64,000 nt of DNA, taken from NCBI RefSeq assembly GCF_007751035.1, contig NZ_CP036433.1:776437-840436 (forward strand). Reading direction: 5' to 3'. A program made the position numbers and the translations under genes. Positions 43,770-52,112 of this stretch are shown here, piece after piece. Numbering within the stretch: the stretch's first letter is position 1; each line of letters opens with the position of its first letter. This DNA comes from Lignipirellula cremea. GTDB lineage: Bacteria; Planctomycetota; Planctomycetia; Pirellulales; Pirellulaceae. Below the pieces are notes generated by a model. It did no database searches, was not told where the DNA came from, and saw only the letters and a program-made list of their open reading frames with translations.

Positions 43770-45074
43770 ATGAATACTAATAATACCTCAGCGACGGCTC
43801 GTGTGAATCGCCCGGAACGGGCTCAGGTTGCCATGGAACTTCTCTCGCTCGATGATCTTCTGCCGGAGGATCATCGCGCTCGGGCGGTCTGGGCGTTTGT
43901 CAAGTCGCTCGATCTGGAACCGCTCTACGCGATGATTGTCGTCGACGGGCATCAGGCAGGCAGGTCCGCGATCGCGCCGGAAATCCTCGTTGCGCTCTGG
44001 CTGCTCGCCACGCTCGATGGCATCGGCAGCGCCCGGGAACTGGATCGGCGCTGCGATAAAAAGGGGAACACCCACCTGCCTTATTGGTGGATTTGCGGCG
44101 GCGTCTCGGTGAACTATCACAAGCTGAGCAATTTCCGTGTGCAGCATGGCGAATTCCTGGATAAAATTCTCGTCGACAGCGTGGCGGCCATGATCAATGC
44201 CGGCCTGGTCTCGCTGGAAACGATCGCCCAGGACGGCATGAAAGTTCGCGCCAGCGCCGGCCGAAGTTCGTTCCGTCGCGAGCCCACCCTGAAAGAACTG
44301 CAGAAGCAGGCCCAGGCTCATGTCGACCTGTTGAAAGAGGAAAGCGAGGAGGAATCCAATCGCCAGGCCGGCGATGCGCGTCGCAAAGCGGCCCAGGAAA
44401 GGGCGACTCGCGAGCGTCTGGAAAAGGTCAACGCCGCGATTGCGGAACGGGACAAACTGGCCGAGCAGCGTGAGAAACGGAAAAAAGGGGAAGGCCAGAA
44501 AACCCGCTGCAGCACGACCGATCCGCAAGCCCGTAACATGAAAATGGCGAACGGCGGCTACAACCCAGCATTCAACGTGCAGTTCGCCTCCGACGCCGAT
44601 GCGCTGATCATCGTCGGCGTCGAGGTGACCAACGAAGGCACGGACGGCGGCCAACTGGCGCCCATGCTGGACAAGGTCCAAGCGAGCTACGGCAAGCTCC
44701 CCGAGCACGCCCTGGTCGATGGCGGCTACAACACGAAAGAGGGTGTCACGCTCGTCGAAAACATGGGCGTCAAAGTAATCTGTCCCATCCAGCGGGAAGA
44801 GCAGCTCCAGAAGCACGGGAAGGATCCCCATGCTCGGCAGAAAGGCGACACCGACGCCTACGCCATCTACCGGTCGCGGATGGCGGAACCGGAGAACAAG
44901 GAACGCTACAAGAGACGGGCGGCGGCGGCCGAGTTCCCCAACGCGGACTGTCGGAACCACAACCTGATTCTGCTCAACGTCCGCGGTCTGGTGAAAGTGA
45001 AAGCGGTCGCTCTGTGGCACGCCCTGGCTTACAACTTCACCCGCCTGCTGAAATTACGCGAAGCAACCGCCTGA
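43770..45074 (+). CDS. IS1182-type transposase
   Basis: The 434-residue protein has the N-terminal DUF772-like DNA-binding region (RAVWAFVKSLDLEPLY, SARELDRRCD) and the DDE domain, with first Asp in QDGMKVRASAG, second Asp in LVDGGYNT and Glu in AAAEFPNAD near residue 396. A coiled-coil stretch with many Glu and Arg lies in between (residues about 165-245). The frame is intact. The start ATG has GGGA just before it. Confidence 0.9.
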   Translation: MNTNNTSATARVNRPERAQVAMELLSLDDLLPEDHRARAVWAFVKSLDLEPLYAMIVVDGHQAGRSAIAPEILVALWLLATLDGIGSARELDRRCDKKGNTHLPYWWICGGVSVNYHKLSNFRVQHGEFLDKILVDSVAAMINAGLVSLETIAQDGMKVRASAGRSSFRREPTLKELQKQAQAHVDLLKEESEEESNRQAGDARRKAAQERATRERLEKVNAAIAERDKLAEQREKRKKGEGQKTRCSTTDPQARNMKMANGGYNPAFNVQFASDADALIIVGVEVTNEGTDGGQLAPMLDKVQASYGKLPEHALVDGGYNTKEGVTLVENMGVKVICPIQREEQLQKHGKDPHARQKGDTDAYAIYRSRMAEPENKERYKRRAAAAEFPNADCRNHNLILLNVRGLVKVKAVALWHALAYNFTRLLKLREATA

Positions 45075-45135
45075 CAAGAGCCCAGCCGGGCGTTGGCGCC
45101 AATTTCAAGCACCGTCGCCCCAATGCACGACACCC

Positions 45136-45181
45136 GACACGCACCATCACGATAGAAAGACACGCACCACCACGATAGAAA
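45136..45181. repeat. Two 23-bp subterminal direct repeats of the IS
   Basis: GACACGCACCATCACGATAG.. and GACACGCACCACCACGATAG.. follow each other directly, and CCACGATAGA occurs once more in the right terminal repeat (from 45244). They may be transposase binding sites. Confidence 0.6.
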
Positions 45182-45264
45182 AAGAGCGTCAGCAAGGCGG
45201 CCAGGAAAAAAATCCCGTCCCGCCAAAAAGGAATCGACCGCTCCCACGATAGATTCACAACCTG

Positions 45265-45400
45265 GGAGTGAAAGTCGACTGTCCGGCGTCTGTCCTTCCT
45301 TAAAACGACGAATCAATATCTGGCAGTTTCTCTTTTCACGGTCCGAGGGAAAGACGACTGTCCGGCGGTTTCCGTCAGTAATTCGTTGCACGTTCCTGGA
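45265..45400. repeat. REP-like element, right half plus a further unit
   Basis: GGAGTGAAAGTCGACTGTCC completes the element interrupted by the IS. A second unit (CTTTTCACGGTCCGAGGGAA, then GACGACTGTCCGGCGG) ends about 40 bases 3' of the PhyH stop codon. Confidence 0.75.
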
Positions 45401-45435
45401 GAAGAGAGCGAAAGAAAAGCGAATCGTCCGCATCG

Positions 45436-46269
45436 CTAATCGCTGGCCGGACGCGGCGGGTTGGCCCAGTGGCCGGACGGATCGGCGCCGGCGACGACGA
45501 TCCCTTTCTGGTTCCAGTCCAGGCCGGCCCGCACCTCGGCGGCGCAGTAACGCAACGTCAGCCCGCAGCGGCGACGGTCGGAATCGTTCGCCTGGCTGCC
45601 ATGCACCAGCAGGTCGTTGTGCAGCGAGATCTGCCCTGCCGGCAGCTCGACATCGATCGGGTCGCCATAGCGGTCGCCGACGTCGATCGCCTGGTTGAGC
45701 ACGTTGCTCTGGTTCGAGCTTTCGCGGAACGGCAACACGCCCTGGTGATGGGAGCCGGCCAGGAACTGCATGCACGCGTTCTCCCGATCAGCGTCGTCGA
45801 TCGCCAGCCAGACGGTCACGGTCCGCGTATGCGAAAACGGCCAGTAGGTGGCGTCCTGGTGCCAGTCGACCTGCTTGCCGTCGTGCGGCATTTTGCAGAA
45901 AAAGTGCGACCCCCAGCCGATCACATGCTCGCCCAGCAGGTCCTGCACATACGCGACAATCCGCGGATGGCCCAGCAGGTCATAAACCCGGCCATGCTTG
46001 AGATGGGCCGTACTGATCGAATAACTGTCCCCGCCCGCGGCCAGCACGTCCGCCAGCAGCTGGTCGAAGTAGGCCCGCAGATCGAGCATTTCCTCAGGTG
46101 AAAAGATCGTGAGACCTTTCACGTACCCCTGCTCGTTATAGTGGGCCACCTGCTTGCGGGTGAGGGTCGTCGGCGCCGTGGGGTCTGCCGGGATAAAGCA
46201 GAACTCCCGCGGCGTTTGCGACAACTGGTCGATCTCCGGCGTCATTGAAAACTGCGGTTGCCGATCCAT
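45436..46269 (-). CDS. Phytanoyl-CoA dioxygenase (PhyH) family oxygenase
   Basis: The 277-residue protein has iron ligands His137 and Asp139 in DWHQDATYW and His223 in LLVHGSQAN, with Arg232-234 or later Arg as the 2-oxoglutarate contact. The start YNEQGYVKGLTIFSPEEM is typical. It is only distantly related to the other PhyH protein at 29.4-30.2 kb. MTPEID eight codons downstream is an alternative start. It follows the aminotransferase gene with a 54-base gap, in the same direction. Confidence 0.87.
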   Translation of the reverse strand: MDRQPQFSMTPEIDQLSQTPREFCFIPADPTAPTTLTRKQVAHYNEQGYVKGLTIFSPEEMLDLRAYFDQLLADVLAAGGDSYSISTAHLKHGRVYDLLGHPRIVAYVQDLLGEHVIGWGSHFFCKMPHDGKQVDWHQDATYWPFSHTRTVTVWLAIDDADRENACMQFLAGSHHQGVLPFRESSNQSNVLNQAIDVGDRYGDPIDVELPAGQISLHNDLLVHGSQANDSDRRRCGLTLRYCAAEVRAGLDWNQKGIVVAGADPSGHWANPPRPASD

Positions 46270-46323
46270 GTGCGATCTCCCTGGGCTGCTTTGTCCCGGC
46301 CGCTTCTTCCTGACAGACCCGTC

Positions 46324-47514
46324 TTACAGCACCGCGGCGATGGCGTCGCAGAGCGTGGGCAGGTTCTTTTCCGTCATGCCGGCCACATTGATGCGGCCGC
46401 TGCCGACGATGTAAATCGAATAACGCTTCCGCAGCTCGTCCACCTGTAACGGGGTCAGGCCCGAGAAGGAGAACATGCCGCGCTGGCGGTCGATAAAGGA
46501 GAAGTCCTGGTCCCCTTTCCGTTCTTTCATGGCGGCGACGAACTGGCTGCGCATCTGTTTGATGCGGCCCCGCATTTCATCGACTTCCTGCTCCCACAGC
46601 TGGCGCAGTTCCGCGCATCCCAGAATCTCGGCGACGATCGAGGCGCCATGGCGGGGCGGGTTAGAATAGTTCGACCGCACCCGGGCCTTCATGTGGCTGA
46701 GCACCGCCTGGGCCGAGTTGGTGTCGGAAGCAACGACCGTCAGGGCGCCGACCCGTTCGCCGTACAGGCTGAAGTTTTTGGAGAACGAACTGCAGACCAG
46801 CAGCTCGGCGTTGGGCCGGGCCAGTTCCAGCAAGCCGGCGGCGTCGCTCGTCAGACCGTCGCCGAATCCCTGGTAGGCGAAGTCGACCAGCGGGAGCAGC
46901 CCTTTTTCCTGGACCAGGTCGCCAATCTTCGCCCACTGTTCCGGCGTGGGGTCGACGCCGGTCGGGTTATGGCAGCAAGCGTGCAGGCAGATGACGTCGC
47001 CGACCTTCGCTTCGCTCAGATCACGCAGCATCCCTTCAAAGTCGAGCCCGATCCCTTCGGCGTTGAGATAGCTGTACTGCTTGACCTCCAGGCCGGCCGC
47101 CTTGAAAATGTTCGGGTGGTTGGCCCAGGTCGGCTTGCTGCACCAGATCCGGGCGTCCGGGTAACTCTCCACCACAAAGTCGGCCGCAACGCGGAGGGCG
47201 CCGGTTCCGCCGGGGGTCTGCACAGTGGCGGCCCGGGCGGCGGTGAGGATTTCGTGATCGGCCCCAAACAGCAGTTCGCGAACCCGAGCCGCGTAAGCCG
47301 GCAGGCCGTCGATGCCCAGGTATCCCTTGGAAGTTTCGCTATCAATCAGCCGGCGTTCGGCCTGTTTAACCGAGTCCAGGATGGGCGTAACGCCCTGGCC
47401 GTTCTGGTAAACGCCGACGCTAAGATTGATTTTGGCGGGGTTGGAGTCGGCCTTGAAAGCTTCGGTCAGACCCAGAATGGCGTCGGGGGGCGCCATTTGC
47501 AATGTTTCAAACAT
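46324..47514 (-). CDS. Aromatic/aspartate aminotransferase, class I
   Basis: The 396-residue PLP enzyme has the AspC/TyrB layout: LSVGVYQNGQG near residue 31, HNPTGVDPT at 182-190, DFAYQGFGDG at 211-220 and catalytic Lys246 in SSFSKNFSLYGERVG. Asn183 and Asp211 contact PLP and Arg375 (GSGRINVAG) would bind the substrate carboxylate. It transfers amino groups between aspartate, aromatic amino acids and 2-oxoglutarate in the cytoplasm. Which substrate is preferred cannot be read with certainty. Confidence 0.9.
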   Translation of the reverse strand: MFETLQMAPPDAILGLTEAFKADSNPAKINLSVGVYQNGQGVTPILDSVKQAERRLIDSETSKGYLGIDGLPAYAARVRELLFGADHEILTAARAATVQTPGGTGALRVAADFVVESYPDARIWCSKPTWANHPNIFKAAGLEVKQYSYLNAEGIGLDFEGMLRDLSEAKVGDVICLHACCHNPTGVDPTPEQWAKIGDLVQEKGLLPLVDFAYQGFGDGLTSDAAGLLELARPNAELLVCSSFSKNFSLYGERVGALTVVASDTNSAQAVLSHMKARVRSNYSNPPRHGASIVAEILGCAELRQLWEQEVDEMRGRIKQMRSQFVAAMKERKGDQDFSFIDRQRGMFSFSGLTPLQVDELRKRYSIYIVGSGRINVAGMTEKNLPTLCDAIAAVL

Positions 47515-47691
47515 GGTTCGTTCGCCTGCAACAGTGTTCGCGAAAAAAGCGGGTGGGATATCATCGAGAATCGCCGCGAAATGCGTTTATAATGTTACCC
47601 AGGCCGCGTCCTGGCAGATAGCCCCACCCCCCCGAGCAGGCGACTTTGTGGGGGCAGCGATTGAACTGCGGGAAAGGTTGTTGCGAGTACT

Positions 47692-48201
47692 ATGAAATTC
47701 GGACCCTACTCAGAAGAGGTGGAGCAGGTCGTTGACTTCGCGAAAGGCAGCGACCTGTTTGCAGCAACCCCTAATCCTTCAGCCTTTGGAGACGCGCTGA
47801 TAGTACGTGACTTTGCTCAAGCTAAATCGCTCGCTTGGGAACACGTCTACGGTAACGACGAGCTTCTTTGGTCAGATATCCGCGAGAGGGAAATGTCCGA
47901 AGTGAGGGCAATCGCACACACGATTGCCGACTTTTCAGCTTACCGCGATAACCTGTTCCCGTTGCTTCAAAAGTTGACCTTGTGCATAAAACGGAAGCTT
48001 GATGGAAACAAGACAGAGCTTCTCGACGACATCGCAGGCGATCTCTACAATTGTGCGTTCAACCGATGTGTCCGAGGATCAGGCGGATCTTGCTTTTTTG
48101 AAAGCATCTTCGTCGTCTACCGCGCTGGCGGGTGGCCGTGCGGCTGGGACGGCGACTACCCTCACGGCCGATTAGCAGTCTTTCTACCTGATTCAGAATG
48201 A
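47692..48201 (+). CDS. Hypothetical protein with C-terminal GGWPCGWDG motif
   Basis: The 169-residue protein is mostly helical with Trp and charged residues, and ends in FVVYRAGGWPCGWDGDYPHGRLAVF. The end pattern Y..G.(W/F)PCGW....P...(L/V).V(F/Y) also occurs in the gene at 51603-52112, so both belong to one family with helical N-terminal parts. I recall such proteins from planctomycetes and do not know their function. The start ATG follows a GGAAAGG stretch. It begins the AT-richer accessory region. Confidence 0.65.
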   Translation: MKFGPYSEEVEQVVDFAKGSDLFAATPNPSAFGDALIVRDFAQAKSLAWEHVYGNDELLWSDIREREMSEVRAIAHTIADFSAYRDNLFPLLQKLTLCIKRKLDGNKTELLDDIAGDLYNCAFNRCVRGSGGSCFFESIFVVYRAGGWPCGWDGDYPHGRLAVFLPDSE

Positions 48202-48340
48202 TGCACGAATCCCTGGTCAGGCGTAGTCCAATTGAGGCCGGTTGCAGGGGGCCAATCCTTGACGACCCCACGCTGGCAACGTTTGGGCGGGGGCGGAAAG
48301 GGGGCCACCCTTTTTCTACCCCTTGGCAAGCGAAAGCAAG
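48202..48340. other. Intergenic region with direct repeat
   Basis: This gap between the hypothetical gene and the fragment below holds most of one copy of the 64-bp direct repeat. No further gene. Confidence 0.4.
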
Positions 48341-48357
48341 TCAGTTGCAGTGCAGCT
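48295..48357. repeat. 64-bp direct repeat, left copy
   Basis: GGAAAGGGGGCCACCC, a variable six to eight bases, then 32 identical bases ending TCAGTTGCAGTGCAGCT. The right copy is at 52268-52331 in the same orientation. Recombination between them would delete about 4 kb. Confidence 0.85.
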
Positions 48358-48577
48358 CTTGGCGATGTCGTGGCGAGGTTCTTCCGGTAGGGCGGGTGGA
48401 GCGTGGGCGGCTGATGGCTTGCGGACGGCGGCGTTGACGTAGTTGCGCTCGCCGGATTCGGCGCAGTAATACGCTGCGGAATTGGCGGCCGCCTTCGGTC
48501 TTGTTGGCGAAGACGGAAGCGGAAATGTTGCCCAGGCGGATTACCGTCTCGGGAGAGTTCTTGTCGTCGGTTGTCAT
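48341..48577 (-). pseudogene. Small gene or gene remnant
   Basis: The frame of 78 residues starts MTTDDKNSPETVIRLGNIS, then SVFANKTEGGRQFRSV, which looks like a real N-terminal domain of a small protein. The following residues turn into Arg-rich sequence without structure, while a neighbouring frame reads more naturally (SCTATDLLSLAKG). A frameshift or truncation near codon 36 is likely. The 3' end runs into the 64-bp direct repeat. I do not recognise the family with certainty. Confidence 0.4.
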
Positions 48578-48644
48578 GCGAAAAGATTAGCGCAGCCGGA
48601 AGCACTGCGCAAGTGTTTTTGCAATGACTTGAAGGAGCCGGCGG

Positions 48645-48770
48645 ATGGCTAACCGGCGAAACATTCGCGGCTGGTTTGCACGCCCGCCAGCCAACGTTTC
48701 CCTTGGCAGTGTCAGGAGCAATGGCAAGAAGCTGGGCCTCGACGTCGAGAAAGTCTTTACCCGAGACTAA
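48645..48770 (+). CDS. Small 41-residue ORF with good ribosome site
   Basis: AAGGAG lies eight bases before the ATG. The product is MANRRNIRGWFARPPANVS, then LGSVRSNGKKLGLDVEKV and FTRD. It is basic and could be a tiny DNA-binding peptide or the remnant of a larger gene. The 3' end overlaps the convergent hypothetical gene by 14 bases. Support is only from the ribosome site and the codon pattern. Confidence 0.3.
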   Translation: MANRRNIRGWFARPPANVSLGSVRSNGKKLGLDVEKVFTRD

Positions 48771-49695
48771 TTCTCCGAAAATATAAGGTAAAATGAAGGG
48801 GTTCCGTCGATGAAAAACTACCCAGCAAGGACGGCAGCGGCCTGGGGAGATAGCACCAAGTGAGAATCAGAGTGCTTTGATCGCACCTGTAAATCCCGTG
48901 GGCCTTGATGCTCGGAAAACTGATGGAGGGTATTTCGCGGTTTTTATCGACCTGATAAGGAGTTGCGTTATCCTTTGGGTATGTTGGAATGGAATACTCC
49001 TGGCTGCCAAACGCCCAGATGTCTTCGGGGAGATCGATAGTATCACCATTATAGCGGTAGAGCAACCAGGCACCGAGCAGGCAGGAGTCCTGAGCCGGTT
49101 CCTCTGAAGAAATGCGGGGCATCTTCTTCAAAAGGGAGGCGAGTGACTGTTCCCGTACTCGCGGTAAATTGACAGGCGTGAACCCGAGCGGTGCCTTCCG
49201 CGCTCGTTTGGATTCCTGGATCAGTCGTGGAAAGTAGAGATAATCGAAGGGGTGTAGATTAAAAAACTCAGTGAATCGCTTCGCAAGGTCAAACGCCGAT
49301 ACATCATTGCGGCCCCACTCCAGGACCTGACGAACGTCTTGCGATCCATTTTGAGGGTTCTCAAAAAAATCGATTATCGCTGCAATAATGTTGCTATTGA
49401 CTGGCGAAGACCCTTTCTCCAGTTCAAAATCGGCGCGGCACTGTTCGCTACCCCCTTCGATTAATAAAAACCCCCAGGCGAAATCTTCAGCGGACCAGAC
49501 ATACACAACCCTGAAATCGGGATGGGAAGTAACCGCCAAGTTACAGGCACCCAGCGCCTCCCCTTTCAGCACAGCAGGTGTCAAACGCCCTGATGTGGGG
49601 AGCACAAAACCTTGAATGTTCGCATTGCGGAGAAACTCACAGACAGCAGCCTTGTCGGTATCCAGAAAGTAGTAAACCTCAGTTTGTTGCGACAT
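48757..49695 (-). CDS. Hypothetical protein (AT-richer gene)
   Basis: The 312-residue protein has no signal peptide, no transmembrane segment and no domain I recognise. The first 100 residues are mixed alpha/beta, with GFLLIEGGSEQCRADFELEKG in the middle; the C-terminal half contains LYFPRLIQESKRARKAPLGFTP and many aromatic residues. Codon use and composition are visibly more AT-rich than in the flanking genes, consistent with recent acquisition. The ATG after the CGAC motif was chosen; the longer frame adds 12 residues. The gene may form a pair with the small membrane protein gene just upstream on the same strand. Confidence 0.6.
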   Translation of the reverse strand: MSQQTEVYYFLDTDKAAVCEFLRNANIQGFVLPTSGRLTPAVLKGEALGACNLAVTSHPDFRVVYVWSAEDFAWGFLLIEGGSEQCRADFELEKGSSPVNSNIIAAIIDFFENPQNGSQDVRQVLEWGRNDVSAFDLAKRFTEFFNLHPFDYLYFPRLIQESKRARKAPLGFTPVNLPRVREQSLASLLKKMPRISSEEPAQDSCLLGAWLLYRYNGDTIDLPEDIWAFGSQEYSIPTYPKDNATPYQVDKNREIPSISFPSIKAHGIYRCDQSTLILTWCYLPRPLPSLLGSFSSTEPLHFTLYFRRISLG

Positions 49696-49750
49696 TTTAG
49701 TTCCCCCCCGAGCACAGAGTGAAGGATTCACGGATTACTTTCCATTCCGA

Positions 49751-49993
49751 TCAAGTAATATCGTTAGATGAGAATTCTTCGGTCGCCGCACGGATTAGAA
49801 CAATTGCAACTAATAAGGCAACCAGCCCCGTGCCGACCGCCGCCGTGGGAACGGCTAATATTATGGCCAACTTGATTACTGCCACGACCGCCACGATGAC
49901 AAGGGCCACAATGATCACGGCCACCAACACGAGCAGGAGGATCTTCCCAACTGTCTTGAGGCCTTCGATCAGATAACCGAAGCTCTCGGTCAA
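49751..49993 (-). CDS. Small membrane protein (two helices)
   Basis: The 80-residue product has two long hydrophobic helices (about 16-46 and 47-68; LLLVLVAVIIVALVIVAVV, then LAIILAVPTAAVGTGLVALL). The only start in frame is TTG with no clear ribosome site, so the gene may be truncated or mis-started. It lies 55 bases upstream of the preceding hypothetical gene on the same strand. Function unknown. Confidence 0.45.
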   Translation of the reverse strand: MTESFGYLIEGLKTVGKILLLVLVAVIIVALVIVAVVAVIKLAIILAVPTAAVGTGLVALLVAIVLIRAATEEFSSNDIT

Positions 49994-50006
49994 TGGCGGC
50001 TAAACT

Positions 50007-50065
50007 GGGGCCACCCAAGCTTTGTCTCACCAAACCCCGCTGATCGTCAAAGTTTGGGTGGCCCC
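50007..50065. repeat. GGGGCCACCC hairpin
   Basis: GGGGCCACCCAAGCTTTG (50007-50024) pairs with CAAAGTTTGGGTGGCCCC (50048-50065), 17 of 18 bases, around a 23-base loop. GGGGCCACCC also occurs at 48301, 52196, 52274 and 52350. Before the IS4 insertion this hairpin lay about 20 bases 3' of the stop codon of the gene now at 51603-52112. Confidence 0.75.
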
Positions 50066-50089
50066 TTTGTCGCCTTTACGATATTTGAA

Positions 50090-51587
50090 CCAGGGCTTTA
50101 AAGCTAGCACCACCTCCCCGGCGGTGTGGGGTGACGCGTTGGCTCGGATTGCAATAATTGCAGTAGAACTAACCATTTACGGCAATTCGGAGGCGTATCA
50201 TGATTCTCGGCGAGGTGTTTGCGCGGTTTGAAAAGGAGGGTCCCATCCCCGTCATGACCAAAGCGGCGCTCGGTGCGGCCTTGACGCCGGATCGGTTGGA
50301 TCAGATCTTCGCCGACCATGCTGTGTCGCAACGGGTGTCGGAATTGTCGTTTTCGGTGTTGGTCAATTTGATGGGCATGGTGGTCGCCAAAACTCGCAAA
50401 AGCACCAACGCCGCTTATCAAGCTTGCAAGCAAGATATCTCCGTCTCCGTGAACAGCGTCTATGACAAACTCAACGGCGTTGAGCCGCTGGTGTCCGCCG
50501 CGTTGGTGCGCGAGACGGCGACGCTGTTTCGGGAACTGATCGAGCCGATGAACAGCGCCCGTCCCAGCCTGTTGCCCGGTTATCGCGTGCGCATCCTGGA
50601 CGGCAATCATCCCGGCGCCACGCAGCATCGCATCCAGGAGTTACGGACCATCGCCGCCGGTCCTTTGCCAGGCGTGGTGCTGGCGGTGCTCGACCCCCAA
50701 CTCGGTCTCATCGACGATGTGGAACTGGCGGAAGACGGCCATGCGCAAGAGCGTTCGCTGCTGATCGAGTTGATCAATCGCTTGGTGCCAGGCGAGGTGT
50801 GGGTCGCCGATCGCAATTTCTGCACGTCGGTGTTCCTCCAAGAGATCGCCTTGAATGAAGCGTTTTTCGTCATTCGGCAACACGCCGCGAATGTCCGCTG
50901 GAAGCCCACGGGAGACCGTGTTTTACGGGGCGAAAGCGAAACGGGCCAAGTCTTCGAGCAGTCCATTCTGATCACCGACGACTTTGGCGCCAAGCTGCCG
51001 GCTCGCCGCATCAGCGTCGAATTGTTCCAATCGGGCCGTGGCGGAGAACAGGAGATTCACATCCTTTCCAATCTGCCGGCGGACGTCGACGCAGTGACAA
51101 TCTCTGACACATACCGCACGCGCTGGAGCATTGAAGCCGCCTTCAACGAACTGCGACTGTCGCTCAACAACGAGATCAACACGCTGGGCTATCCGCCGGC
51201 GGCGTTATTCGGTTTTAGCCTGGGACTGGTGATTTTCAATGCGTTGGCTGTAGTGAAAGCCGCGCTGCGGGCGGCGCACGGCGTGGAAAAGATTGAGAAG
51301 AATTTTTCCTTCTACTACATGGCGGATGAAATGAGCATGGTGTGGCGCGGCATGATGATCGCCATCCCGGAAGATGAATGGCGCGAAGCGCTGTCGCCTT
51401 TGACGCTGAAACAGTTATCAAAAATGTTAGTGGAGTTGGCGGGGAACGTGCGTCTATCCGCCTTTCAGAAACACAAACGCGGCCCAAAACGCCCGCCGCC
51501 GAAGCGAACCAAACGGAACGACCAACCCCACGTTTCCACCGCCAAAATTCTTGCTAAACGCAAGAAGTGCTAGCTTTAAAGCCCTGG
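50090..51587 (+). mobile_element. IS4-family insertion sequence
   Basis: The 1498-bp element has 21-bp perfect terminal inverted repeats (CCAGGGCTTTAAAGCTAGCA plus one base) and is flanked by the 9-bp direct repeat ATATTTGAA (50081-50089 and 51588-51596). One intact transposase gene is present, with its TAG stop in the right end. The insertion is six bases 3' of the stop codon of the convergent gene at 51603, so that gene is not disrupted. Confidence 0.94.
50200..51573 (+). CDS. IS4-family transposase
   Basis: The 457-residue protein has the DDE domain: Asp134 in ILDGNHPG, Asp204 in VADRNFCT and Glu312 in the IS4 signature TYRTRWSIEAAFNELR (Y305, R306, E312). The basic C-terminal tail (HKRGPKRPPPKRTKRN) probably binds DNA. 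The ATG at the start of ILGEVF has GGAGGCG upstream. The frame is intact. Confidence 0.93.
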   Translation: MILGEVFARFEKEGPIPVMTKAALGAALTPDRLDQIFADHAVSQRVSELSFSVLVNLMGMVVAKTRKSTNAAYQACKQDISVSVNSVYDKLNGVEPLVSAALVRETATLFRELIEPMNSARPSLLPGYRVRILDGNHPGATQHRIQELRTIAAGPLPGVVLAVLDPQLGLIDDVELAEDGHAQERSLLIELINRLVPGEVWVADRNFCTSVFLQEIALNEAFFVIRQHAANVRWKPTGDRVLRGESETGQVFEQSILITDDFGAKLPARRISVELFQSGRGGEQEIHILSNLPADVDAVTISDTYRTRWSIEAAFNELRLSLNNEINTLGYPPAALFGFSLGLVIFNALAVVKAALRAAHGVEKIEKNFSFYYMADEMSMVWRGMMIAIPEDEWREALSPLTLKQLSKMLVELAGNVRLSAFQKHKRGPKRPPPKRTKRNDQPHVSTAKILAKRKKC

Positions 51588-51602
51588 ATATTTGAACTTA
51601 TA

Positions 51603-52112
51603 TTAATAGACAATTATCACAGAGTTTTCGGGGAAGGAAGTTTCGTTGACTGCCTTCCATCCGCATGGGAAATGTCCATCATTATATATTTCCAAATGCT
51701 TGCGAAGCAGAGAAGACGCGATAAACCGCTCATAGTAGACTTCCAACGTCGCACCGAGTAGTTGGCACTGAAGCCACTCGGAAGCGTCAGCTGGAGCATC
51801 CGCAGGCAGCAGTTGTCGAGCGTGATTAACCACTTTCAAAACATGCGGTAGTATCGACTCAGCAACGTTATTCCATTTTACAAATTCGTTATAATGGTTC
51901 GATGACATAAACCGATAAATTAGGTTTTTCGCTTCTAGGTCACACCACTCGGTCAGCTCGTGGCTTGCCCACTGATACGCAGCCTTCCAACTGGTAACCA
52001 TCTGAATCCCTGGTCGGTCATACTCACACCCAACTTTGGAAAACCAATCCACATTCTCGAATTCGGAAAAGTATTTTTCGACGGCATGTAGTCCCTGAAT
52101 CATCTCATTCAT
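51603..52112 (-). CDS. Hypothetical protein with C-terminal GHFPCGW motif
   Basis: The 169-residue protein shares length, helical N-terminal part and C-terminal motif (HLEIYNDGHFPCGWKA, then SVIIVY) with the gene at 47692-48201, so the two are distant relatives placed at either end of the accessory region. I do not know the function. The gene is AT-richer than the surroundings. Its 3' end is directly next to the IS4 element. Confidence 0.65.
   Translation of the reverse strand: MNEMIQGLHAVEKYFSEFENVDWFSKVGCEYDRPGIQMVTSWKAAYQWASHELTEWCDLEAKNLIYRFMSSNHYNEFVKWNNVAESILPHVLKVVNHARQLLPADAPADASEWLQCQLLGATLEVYYERFIASSLLRKHLEIYNDGHFPCGWKAVNETSFPENSVIIVY

Larger units (their letters stand above)
43710..45264 (+). 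mobile_element. IS1182-type insertion sequence in a REP hairpin
   Basis: About 1555 bp, one transposase gene. The ends read AGGTTGTGATTTTATTCC and, on the other strand, AGGTTGTGAATCTATCG, a clear inverted repeat with the exact terminal base uncertain by one or two. GGAG is found on both sides (43706-43709 and 45265-45268). The flanks join to a complete REP-like hairpin, CTTTCAC-GGA-GTGAAAG, so insertion was in the hairpin loop. Two 23-bp direct repeats lie near the right end. Confidence 0.8.
45075..45435. other. Right end of IS and REP-like tail
   Basis: The first 190 bases belong to the insertion sequence and contain the subterminal repeats; the rest is the right half of the split REP-like element and a second REP-related unit next to the PhyH gene. 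No gene. Confidence 0.6.

Noticed and set aside
43747-45125. TTGGGG.GA.GG motifs as the ends of the IS1182-type element
   Set aside because: The outer pair AGGTTGTGA..TCACAACCT matches better and its flanks restore a REP-like hairpin.
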